A stretch of DNA of 5,927 bases from Caldilineae bacterium (GTDB lineage Bacteria; Chloroflexota; Anaerolineae; J102): positions 1-5,927 of the forward strand of contig DUEQ01000264.1 of the NCBI GenBank assembly GCA_011192085.1, given 5' to 3'. Shown here piece by piece: positions 1 to 5,927 of this stretch; the first letter of the stretch is position 1, and every line of letters begins with the position of its first letter. The translations under genes and the position numbers were made by a program. The notes under the pieces were generated by a model. The model saw only the letters and a list, made by a program, of their open reading frames with translations, was not told where the DNA came from and ran no database searches.

Positions 1-40
1 AAAGGAAAAAGTTATGGGAGATTTTATTGTAATAGATGGG

Positions 41-75
41 GCTGGAGTGTGCAAGCTCCGGCGCGAGGAACGCGT
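41..75 (+). other. Two small GC-rich hairpins upstream of the hisS promoter
   Basis: GCTGGAG at 41-47 can pair with CTCCGGC at 56-62 (seven pairs including one G-T wobble, 8-nt loop). Just after it, CGCG at 62-65 can pair with CGCG at 71-74 (5-nt loop) and is followed by TTTC. The pairing is seen in the sequence; the role is not known. The hairpins lie upstream of the predicted hisS transcription start, so they should not be in that transcript. They could be the weak end of an upstream transcript. The T tract is too short for a confident intrinsic terminator. The rest of 1-115 is AT-richer, and no gene in it can be supported. Confidence 0.3.
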
Positions 76-115
76 TTCAAGATGGGATCGTGTGTGCCGC
101 TATTCCTGTCAACAG

Positions 116-124
116 TGGTATAAT
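116..124 (+). promoter_or_regulatory. Extended -10 promoter for hisS
   Basis: The sequence reads TGGTATAAT: a perfect TATAAT hexamer at 119-124 with the TGn extension at 116-118. No good -35 box lies at the usual 16-18 bp distance (the bases there are GC-rich), which is typical of extended -10 promoters recognised by the housekeeping sigma factor. Transcription would begin near position 131, leaving a leader of about 50 nt before the hisS ATG. The promoter at the right end of the window shares the TGnTATAATGG core, which supports both calls. Confidence 0.75.
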
Positions 125-180
125 GGCGGGGCCGATAAACGACCAAATCTCTTTCGACGCCATTCTGACCTGCAATCAAC

Positions 181-1455
181 ATGCCCTTGCCCAAATTCCA
201 AACCCTCAAAGGCTTCAAAGACGTCCTCCCCGAAGAAACCCCCTACTGGCGGTTCGTGCTGGACAAGGCCCTGGAGCTGGCCGACCGCTACGGCTATCAG
301 CAGATCGACACGCCCATCCTCGAAGAGACCCGCCTCTTCCTGCGCGGCCTGCAGGAGGGCACGGCCATCATCCTGGATAAGGAGCTGTACAGCTTCGAGG
401 ACCTGGACGGCACGCACATCAGCCTGCGGCCCGAGTTCACCGCGGGCATTATGCGCGCGTACGTCCAGCACGGCATGCACACCCGGCCCAAGCCGGTGAA
501 GCTCTTCGCCATCGGGCCGCTGTTCCGGCATGAGAAGCCGCAGGCTGGACGTTTTCGCCAGCACACGCAATTCAACGTGGAGCTGCTGGGCGAGGAGGAC
601 CCCGCGGCCGACCTGGAGATCATGCAGCTCGCGTACAATCTCTACAAGGAGCTGGGCTTCCAAGGCGTCAGCTTTCAGATCAACTCCATCGGCTGCCCGG
701 TCTGCCGCCCGCCCTACATCGAAAAGCTGGTGGATTACTTCGAGGCCCACGTCGACGAGCTGCCCGAGGTGGACAAGCGCCGCCTGAAGGTGAATCCGTT
801 GCGGGTGCTGGATACGAAGGAGGAGGCGACCCTGGCCCTGCTGGCGGACGCGCCCAAGAGCGTGGACCATCTCTGCCACGATTGCGCTGAGCACTTCGAG
901 GCGCTACAAGGCTATCTCCAGGCCCTGGACATGCCCTACCAGGTGAATTTCCGCCTGGTGCGAGGGTTCGATTACTACGTGCGCACGGTGTTCGAGGTGT
1001 GGGCCGAGGAGCTGGGGGCGCAGAACGCGCTGTGTGGCGGCGGTCGCTACGACGGCCTGGTGGAGTCGGTGGGCGGGCCCAAGACGCCCGGCGTGGGCGT
1101 GGGCATCGGCATCGAGCGCATCGTGCTCAGCCTCAAGGCCCAGGGCATCCAGCCGCCCGCGCTGCCCCGACCGATGGTCATGGCCCTGCACCGCGGGCCC
1201 GAGGCCAAGCTGGCCGCGCTGAAGCTGACAGACGCGCTGCGGGCCGCGGGCGTTCCTGCCAGCCTGGCGTTCGGCGATCGCAGCCTCAAATCGCAGCTTA
1301 AGAGTGCGAACAAGGCGGGCGCGCGCTACGCAGCCATCATCGCCGAGGATGAGCTGGACAAAGGCGTTGCCACCCTGCGGGACATGGAATCGGGCGAGCA
1401 GGTGGAGGTGGCCCTGGATCAGGTTGTGGGTTGGGTCGAGAAGCAGCTTGGATAA
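181..1455 (+). CDS. hisS: Histidyl-tRNA synthetase
   Basis: This cytoplasmic class II synthetase attaches histidine to tRNA-His using ATP, normally as a homodimer. The 424-residue length is normal for the bacterial enzyme. Visible landmarks are the N-terminal GFKDVLPEE (11-19); the motif 1 region around TPILEETRLFLRG (44-56); motif 2, FRHEKPQAGRFRQHTQF (115-131), with ATP-binding Arg116, Glu118 and Arg124; the histidine-specific RGFDYYVRTVFE (261-272, Arg261) and CGGGRYDGL (285-293); and motif 3, GVGIGIERIVL (306-316, Arg313). An anticodon-binding domain follows from about 330 to 420. Four cysteines (C172, C175, C232, C235) in the insertion region form a possible metal site. The ATG at 181 is chosen because an in-frame TGA lies at 166-168 and the N-terminus aligns with the family start. 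No Shine-Dalgarno is visible, and the first codons are G-poor. A promoter lies 57 bp upstream. The stop is TAA. Confidence 0.97.
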   Translation: MPLPKFQTLKGFKDVLPEETPYWRFVLDKALELADRYGYQQIDTPILEETRLFLRGLQEGTAIILDKELYSFEDLDGTHISLRPEFTAGIMRAYVQHGMHTRPKPVKLFAIGPLFRHEKPQAGRFRQHTQFNVELLGEEDPAADLEIMQLAYNLYKELGFQGVSFQINSIGCPVCRPPYIEKLVDYFEAHVDELPEVDKRRLKVNPLRVLDTKEEATLALLADAPKSVDHLCHDCAEHFEALQGYLQALDMPYQVNFRLVRGFDYYVRTVFEVWAEELGAQNALCGGGRYDGLVESVGGPKTPGVGVGIGIERIVLSLKAQGIQPPALPRPMVMALHRGPEAKLAALKLTDALRAAGVPASLAFGDRSLKSQLKSANKAGARYAAIIAEDELDKGVATLRDMESGEQVEVALDQVVGWVEKQLG

Positions 1456-1474
1456 CAGCACCCTCCCTCTTCGC

Positions 1475-1555
1475 TGTCATGCTAAGGAAACACGGCGCCT
1501 GAGACATCCTATTTTGCAATCAGAGCGACTCCCTTCGGCGTTGCTCAGAACGACA
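1475..1555. repeat. Imperfect inverted-repeat intergenic element (MITE/palindromic-repeat-like)
   Basis: The left end TGTCATGCTAAGGA (1475-1488) and the reverse complement of the right end, TGTCGTTCTGAGCA (1542-1555), agree at 10 of 14 positions. Inside, GAGCGAC (1523-1529) pairs with GTTGCTC (1540-1546), with one wobble, around a loop containing CCCTTCGG. This look (TGTCAT-CTGAG ends, a TTTTGCAATCAGAG centre, a CTTCGG core) resembles dispersed intergenic repeats that I recall from several high-GC and filamentous bacterial genomes. Only one copy is in the window, so the repeat status is inferred. It fills most of the hisS spacer. The inner hairpin is not followed by a T tract, so it is not a typical intrinsic terminator, though it may attenuate or stabilise a hisS read-through transcript. 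Confidence 0.5.
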
Positions 1556-1571
1556 TCGCACCGCCATCCCT

Positions 1572-4500
1572 ATGTCCTTATCTGAACTCAAGCGCGATCT
1601 CCTCGTCCTCCTGCTGCTGTTCCTCCTGCCATTGCTCTTTTTCGGCCCGGTGGTGTTCGGCGGCAAGACCCTGCTGCCCGCGGATAACATCTACCAGTAC
1701 CAGCCGTGGTTGACCTATGCAGCGGACATGGGCGCGGAAGTCCCCCACAACGCGCTCCTCTCCGACCTGGTGCTGGAGAATTATGAGTGGAAGCTGCTGA
1801 TCCGGGAGGCGCTGGCGAAGCGAGAGCCGCCGTTATGGAACCCCTATCTGTTCACAGGCCAGCCCTTCCTGGCCGCGGGGCAGCATTCGGCGCTGTTCCC
1901 GCTGAGCCTGGTCTATTACATCTTCCCCCTGTGGGTGGCGTATGGGATTTACACCTGGCTGGCCCTGGCCCTGGCCGGGATGGGCGCGTATGGCTTCGCC
2001 CGGATTCTGCGCATCGGCCGGGCGGGAGCGCTCTTTTCCGGCATTGCTTACATGTTCTCGGGCTTCTTCATCGCATCCGTGGTCTTCCCCATGATGATCG
2101 GGGGCGCGGCCCTGCTGCCTTTGTTCCTGGCCCTTATCGAGATGGTGGTGCGCAAGCAGGAGGAGAAAGGCAACACGCCCTTCCTGCCCGTGGCCTACAT
2201 CGTGGTGGGCGCAGGCGTGTTGGGGATGCAGGTGTTGGCCGGGCATATCGAGATCACCTACTACTTCCTGCTGGTGGGCGCCATGTACAGCGCCTGGCGG
2301 CTGTTCGGCGTGTGGCGACGGTTGGGCGTGTGGCGGCCCCTGCTACGCATCGCGGGATGGTTGCTATTCATGGTGATCACGGGGTTGATGCTGGGCGCGG
2401 TGCAGTTCATTCCCCTGTACGAACTGGTGACGCAAAATTTCCGCGAGGGTTCGGTCAGCTATGACCAGGTGGTGAATTGGGCTTGGCCCAATCGTCACAT
2501 CATCACCTTTCTCATCCCCGACTTTTTTGGCAACCCCGCGCATCACGTCATCCGCGATTGGTGGACGGGGGAGGCGTATCATGCGTGGAAGCACGCGCAC
2601 GGCGGGGAGGTGAACACGGTGTTCTGGGGGATCAAGAATTATGTGGAGGGCGCGAATTATCTGGGAATTCTGACGTTGGTCTTCGCCGCGGCCGCGGTGT
2701 TTGATGTCATCGGACGGCTGCGAGGCGGGCCCGTGCGTCAGCCCAAGGATAAGCCGGGCTGGGTGCGTCCGCCCACGGGTCGGTTCTATGTGGTGGGCTT
2801 CGCGCTGCTGGCCCTGCTCTCTCTGGCCTTCGCGTTCGGCACGCCCCTCTACGCCCTCCTCTTCTACGGCCTGCCCGGCTACAACCAGCTCCACTCCGCG
2901 TTCCGCTGGGTCTTCCCCTACACCCTGGCCATGGCCATGCTGGCCGGGTTTGGCGTGGAGCGCCTGCAACTGGCCATCGAGGGCGGGCATTTGGCCCGGT
3001 TAGGCGGCAGGCGCCGCTTCAAGTGGCTCACCTTCCCCGAACTGGCCCGATTGGCGAGCTGGGGGCTGACGGGCGTCGGGAGTCTGACCCTGGCGGTGCT
3101 GCTGGTCAGCCGTTTTTGGCCCGGCCCCTTCATCGCGCTGGGGGATAAAATCATCGCCGGCTCCGACCTGGCCGCGAATGTGTTCGGCGATGGCCGCCTC
3201 TTTTGGAGCTACGAGGCCCTGCGCTTCCTCCAATTCGGGTTCATGACCCTGGCCTCGGGGGGCGTGTTGCTGCTGGCGACGTCGGCCTGGGGCCAGAAGC
3301 GACTCATCGGGCCGGTGAGCCAGCAGGCCGAGGCCGACGCCAAGGCGGATCCAGGCTACACGTGGTCGGTGGGGCTGCGGCTGTGGCAGGCCGCGGCCCT
3401 GGCCATCCTCCTGTTGGACCTGTGGCTCATCGGCTATCCCTTCAATCCCAAGGCGGACCCGGCCCTGCTGACCTTCGAACCCCCCGCCATCCAGTGGCTG
3501 AAGGCGCAACAATCCCCCGATCAGCCCTGGCGGTTCACCACCTATCAGTTGCCCGATGAGCAGAAGACCCTGAACGCGAACCTGGGGATGCTGGCGAGCC
3601 TGCACGATGTGCGGGGCTACGATTCCATCATCCTCAAGCAGTATGCCGATTACATGGGCCAGTTGCAGACCCAGGGCGACCTGCTCTACAACCGCATCGC
3701 GCCCATCTATGCGCCCAACACGCCCGCGCTGCGCGATCCCCTGTTCCATCTGCTGGGGATCAAGTACGTGGTCACCACCCAGGAGCTGAACGAGCCCGAT
3801 TATCGCTTGGTCTACGATGATGAGGTGCGGGTGTATGAGAATGTGCGGGCCCTGCCGCGGGTCATGGTCGTGCCCGAGGCGGTCGCGGTCCCGCCCGAAA
3901 AGCTGTACGAGACCCTGCGCAGCATCGATTTGCGGCAAAAGGTGGTCATCGAGGGGATGGATGCGCTGCCTGCTCCGGTCTTTGGCCAGCAGCGCGAGGC
4001 CCGGATCATCGACTACGGCCTGAATGATGTGCTGGTGGAGGTGCAGATGGATGCGCCCGGCTGGGTGCTGTTGACCGACGCGTACTTCCCCGGCTGGCGG
4101 GCCTATTTGCGCCCCATGGTCGCGCCCGATTCGGGTCTGGAGCCGCCGGACGAGATGGAGACGCCCATCTACCGGGCGGATGGCATCTTCCGCGCGGTGT
4201 ACGTGGCCGAGCCGGGGTGGTATCAGGTGCGCTTCCACTATACGCCCATGTCCTTCAAGATGGGGCTGTTCGCCAGCTTCCTGGCCGGGATGCTGCTCAT
4301 GCTGCTCATCGGCTGGTGGGCCTGGGGCAAGTTCTATCGGGAGCCCGAGGGGGAGGGCGCGGATGTGAAGCGGGTGGCCAAGAATTCCCTGGCCCCCATG
4401 GTTATGTCGTTGGTGAACAAGCTCATCGACTACGCGTTCGCGTTGCTGCGGCTGCGCATCCTCATGCCCGCGGGCGAGGGCGCGTACACCTTCGCGGTGC

Positions 4501-5831
4501 AGTTCTACAGCCTGTTCGAAATCCTGGTGCGCTTCGGCCTGGGCACGCTGCTCACCCGTGAGGTTGCCAAGCGCAAGGAGGAACAGACCGCGAATCAGTT
4601 CCTGAGCAATGTGGTGCTGCTGCGCATCGGTTTGTGGCTGCTTTCGCTGCCGGTGATGGCCCTGGTGACATGGCTCTACTGGCAGCATGGCGCCATCGAC
4701 AACGCCACCGTGGGTGCGATCGCACTGTTCGCCTTCGCACTGTTCTTCGCCAGCATCAACGACGCGTTCTCTTCGGTGTTCTACGCCTACGAGAAGATGG
4801 AGTATCCCGCGGGGATCGCGTCCTTCATCGCCCTGGCCAAGGTGACGCTGGGCGCGCTGGCGCTGTTCATGGGATGGGGGTTTGTGGGGCTGGCGGGCGT
4901 AGCTTTGGTGATGAACGCGGTGCAGATGGTGTGGCTTTACATGCTGATGAGCCGTCACATCGTGCGCATGCGCTGGCTGCCCGACTGGACGCTGCAAAAG
5001 TGGATGCTGGGCGAGAGTTATCCCCTGATGCTGAATCATCTGCTGGCCACGGTGTTCTGGCGAATCGATATTTTGATCCTGACGCCGGTGGTGGGCGCGT
5101 TTGGCGTAGGGCTGTATTCCGCGGCCTACAAGTACATTGACGGCCTCAATGTCATCCCCAGTTACTTTACCCTGGCCATCTTCCCGGTGATGTCCCGTTT
5201 CGCGGCCGACTCGCCCGATTCTCTGGCCCGCACCCATCGCCTCAGCCTGCGGCTACTGACCATGATCGCCATCCCCATCATGGTGTTCGTCATCTTCACG
5301 GCTCGGCCCCTCATCCTCATCCTGGGCGGGTCGGACTACGTCCCCGGCTCCGTCCTGCCCCTGCAATTGCTCATCTTAAGCATCCCCATCGGCTTCATGA
5401 ATTCGGTCACCCATTACGTGCTCATCGCCATCGGCAAACAGAAGTTCCTGACCTGGGCCTTTGTGGGGGGCGTGGCATTCAACACCATCGCCAATCTCAT
5501 CCTCATTCCTCGGCTGGGGGTGCCCGCGGCCGCCATCACCACCATTCTCTCCGAATTCGCGTTGTTCTTCCCCTTCATCTGGGCGGTGCACCGCTACATC
5601 GCGCCCATCCCCTGGTTCGCTGTGCTGTGGCGGCAGAGTCTTGCCGGCGCGATGATGGCGGGCGTGTTCATTCTGGTGGGGCCCTTCAGCCTGCTGCTGG
5701 CCATCGTCCTGGCGTTCATCGCGTACGCGGCGGGCCTGCTGGTCACGGGCGCGCACAAGATGGAGGATATGGAGGCGGTGCTGGGGTTGCTGCCTTCGGG
5801 CCGGGTGCGGGCGTGGTTGGGGGTGGGGTAG
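1572..5831 (+). CDS. YfhO-family membrane protein fused to a polysaccharide flippase
   Basis: This 1419-residue integral membrane protein has two parts. Residues 1-920 match the YfhO family (GT-C-like; Gram-positive relatives are needed for glycosylation of lipoteichoic acid). They contain TM1 (about 9-29); LLPADN-YQYQPW (34-46), where D38 is a candidate loop acidic residue; PPLWNPYLFTGQP (86-98); about 12 further TM segments up to DLWLIGYPFNP (616-626); then an extracytoplasmic domain with LLGIKYVVT (727-735), VYENVRALPR (754-763) and YFPGWRAY (838-845); and a last TM at 897-917. Residues 932-1419 look like a MATE/Wzx-type oligosaccharide flippase with about 12-14 TM segments, starting VKRVAKNSL as standalone flippases do. 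The likely role is surface glycan assembly; the substrate is unknown. The ATG at 1572 is the only common start codon after the in-frame TGA at 1500-1502, and it has no Shine-Dalgarno. The join may be an indel artefact (see 4349-4368); if so, these are two genes, about 1572-4368 and 4365-5831. Confidence 0.9.
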   Translation: MSLSELKRDLLVLLLLFLLPLLFFGPVVFGGKTLLPADNIYQYQPWLTYAADMGAEVPHNALLSDLVLENYEWKLLIREALAKREPPLWNPYLFTGQPFLAAGQHSALFPLSLVYYIFPLWVAYGIYTWLALALAGMGAYGFARILRIGRAGALFSGIAYMFSGFFIASVVFPMMIGGAALLPLFLALIEMVVRKQEEKGNTPFLPVAYIVVGAGVLGMQVLAGHIEITYYFLLVGAMYSAWRLFGVWRRLGVWRPLLRIAGWLLFMVITGLMLGAVQFIPLYELVTQNFREGSVSYDQVVNWAWPNRHIITFLIPDFFGNPAHHVIRDWWTGEAYHAWKHAHGGEVNTVFWGIKNYVEGANYLGILTLVFAAAAVFDVIGRLRGGPVRQPKDKPGWVRPPTGRFYVVGFALLALLSLAFAFGTPLYALLFYGLPGYNQLHSAFRWVFPYTLAMAMLAGFGVERLQLAIEGGHLARLGGRRRFKWLTFPELARLASWGLTGVGSLTLAVLLVSRFWPGPFIALGDKIIAGSDLAANVFGDGRLFWSYEALRFLQFGFMTLASGGVLLLATSAWGQKRLIGPVSQQAEADAKADPGYTWSVGLRLWQAAALAILLLDLWLIGYPFNPKADPALLTFEPPAIQWLKAQQSPDQPWRFTTYQLPDEQKTLNANLGMLASLHDVRGYDSIILKQYADYMGQLQTQGDLLYNRIAPIYAPNTPALRDPLFHLLGIKYVVTTQELNEPDYRLVYDDEVRVYENVRALPRVMVVPEAVAVPPEKLYETLRSIDLRQKVVIEGMDALPAPVFGQQREARIIDYGLNDVLVEVQMDAPGWVLLTDAYFPGWRAYLRPMVAPDSGLEPPDEMETPIYRADGIFRAVYVAEPGWYQVRFHYTPMSFKMGLFASFLAGMLLMLLIGWWAWGKFYREPEGEGADVKRVAKNSLAPMVMSLVNKLIDYAFALLRLRILMPAGEGAYTFAVQFYSLFEILVRFGLGTLLTREVAKRKEEQTANQFLSNVVLLRIGLWLLSLPVMALVTWLYWQHGAIDNATVGAIALFAFALFFASINDAFSSVFYAYEKMEYPAGIASFIALAKVTLGALALFMGWGFVGLAGVALVMNAVQMVWLYMLMSRHIVRMRWLPDWTLQKWMLGESYPLMLNHLLATVFWRIDILILTPVVGAFGVGLYSAAYKYIDGLNVIPSYFTLAIFPVMSRFAADSPDSLARTHRLSLRLLTMIAIPIMVFVIFTARPLILILGGSDYVPGSVLPLQLLILSIPIGFMNSVTHYVLIAIGKQKFLTWAFVGGVAFNTIANLILIPRLGVPAAAITTILSEFALFFPFIWAVHRYIAPIPWFAVLWRQSLAGAMMAGVFILVGPFSLLLAIVLAFIAYAAGLLVTGAHKMEDMEAVLGLLPSGRVRAWLGVG
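2307..2342 (+). repeat. Two-copy 18-bp tandem duplication inside the YfhO domain
   Basis: An 18-bp unit at 2307-2324 is followed directly by a second at 2325-2342. The first 11 bases (ggcgtgtggcg) are identical and 14 of 18 agree overall. It preserves frame and encodes GVWRRL-GVWRPL (residues 246-257), a basic loop between two membrane segments. It is probably a small in-frame duplication without functional consequence. Confidence 0.5.
4349..4367 (+). promoter_or_regulatory. Possible internal ribosome binding site and GTG start of the flippase part
   Basis: A purine run (GGGGGAGGG, 4349-4357) containing GGAGG at 4352-4356 lies 8 nt before an in-frame GTG at 4365-4367, which is V932. Starting there would give a 488-residue protein beginning VKRVAKNSL (Met in place of V), a normal length and start for a standalone Wzx/MATE-type flippase. 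The two upstream starts in the window have no such site. The purine run also encodes E-G-E-G, so its occurrence by chance in a G-rich gene is possible. Whether it is used is inference. Confidence 0.4.
4349..4368 (+). other. Domain junction with G5 run and GTGA start/stop overlap
   Basis: The reading frame passes through a G5 homopolymer (4349-4353) and then GATGTGA. The TGA at 4366-4368 is out of frame now, but would be in frame with the YfhO part if one G of the run were absent, ending that protein in EPEGRARM shortly after its last membrane segment. That TGA overlaps the GTG at 4365 as GTGA, the usual form of translationally coupled neighbours. The sequence facts are direct. Whether this is a real fusion, a recent frameshift, programmed slippage or a base-calling error cannot be decided from one sequence. 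Confidence 0.55.
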
Positions 5832-5864
5832 GCAGTATTTGGTTTTTGCGCCCGGAAATATCTG

Positions 5865-5893
5865 TTGATACGATTTTCGGTCTATGTTATAAT
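5865..5893 (+). promoter_or_regulatory. Near-consensus housekeeping promoter for a gene beyond the right edge
   Basis: A TTGATA -35 box (5865-5870), a spacer of exactly 17 bp and a perfect TATAAT -10 box (5888-5893) with the TGT extension (5885-5887) make a very strong housekeeping-type promoter. Transcription should begin near 5900 and run out of the window. It lies only 33 bp after the flippase stop codon, so the downstream gene or RNA is an independent transcription unit on the same strand. No clear terminator is visible between 5832 and 5864. An ATG at 5920-5922 could be its start codon, but only two further codons' worth of sequence is present and no Shine-Dalgarno precedes it. Confidence 0.85.
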
Positions 5894-5927
5894 GGTTTCA
5901 ATAAGACCTAGCGGGCGAGATGTTCAC

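Noticed and set aside
28..33. TGTAAT as a second -10 box
   Set aside because: It matches 5 of 6 bases but has neither a -35 box at a suitable distance nor a TGn extension, in a stretch that is AT-rich anyway.
2..121. Possible tail of an upstream protein-coding gene at the left edge
   Set aside because: Open frames exist at the edge (one closes at TAA 121-123, another at TAA 30-32), but the stretch is AT-rich and gives no recognisable protein. The strong promoter at 116-124 fits intergenic DNA better.
61..180. T-box riboswitch or other leader control of hisS
   Set aside because: There is no T-box consensus, no specifier-loop architecture and no terminator before the start codon. The predicted leader is only about 50 nt.
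109..894. A 261-codon minus-strand frame opposite hisS
   Set aside because: It is a mirror of hisS codon bias; the composition is low-complexity and no family is recognisable.
1523..1546. Intrinsic terminator after hisS
   Set aside because: The stem is only seven pairs with a wobble, the loop is large and no T run follows. It is better explained as part of the inverted-repeat element.
3000..5237. A 745-codon open frame on the minus strand
   Set aside because: It lies entirely antisense to the fused membrane gene, is rich in His, Gln, Arg and Gly with no recognisable domain, and is the expected shadow of a GC-rich codon pattern.
5920..5927. Start of a downstream coding gene at ATG 5920
   Set aside because: Only eight bases are visible and no ribosome site precedes it. 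It could equally be the leader of an RNA or of a later start codon.

Overview
This is a GC-rich bacterial window with two complete plus-strand genes, short AT-richer flanks and no mobile element, CRISPR array or RNA gene that I can support. The combination of a YfhO-type membrane protein followed by an oligosaccharide flippase, dense G/C-ending codons and sharply AT-rich promoters suggests a high-GC environmental bacterium. Chloroflexota (Anaerolineae-like) is my best guess, from general resemblance only; no taxonomic marker was tested.

Layout. Positions 1-180 are a leader region with small GC-rich hairpins and a clear extended -10 promoter (TGnTATAAT at 116-124). Positions 181-1455 encode histidyl-tRNA synthetase (hisS), complete and with all class II catalytic motifs. 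Positions 1456-1571 are a 116-bp spacer that is mostly an imperfect inverted-repeat element of the dispersed intergenic-repeat kind. Positions 1572-5831 are one 1419-codon reading frame that joins two membrane proteins normally found as separate polypeptides: a YfhO-family (GT-C-like) protein (about residues 1-920) and a MATE/Wzx-type polysaccharide flippase (about residues 932-1419). Positions 5832-5927 hold a near-consensus promoter (TTGATA, 17-bp spacer, extended TATAAT) that must drive a gene beyond the right edge.

The most notable point is the join between the two membrane domains. At the exact start of the flippase domain there is an in-frame GTG (4365) preceded by a purine-rich Shine-Dalgarno-like stretch. 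This GTG overlaps an out-of-frame TGA (4366-4368), giving a GTGA arrangement. Removing a single G from the G5 run at 4349-4353 would turn the giant ORF into two ordinary translationally coupled genes. The fusion may therefore be real and recent, a homopolymer sequencing or assembly error, or a slippage site producing both forms.

Functionally, hisS is housekeeping. The second locus fits envelope glycan work: a GT-C-like protein that would act on a lipid-linked or cell-surface glycan outside the membrane, together with a flippase that would move a lipid-linked precursor across it. Their substrates cannot be read from the sequence.
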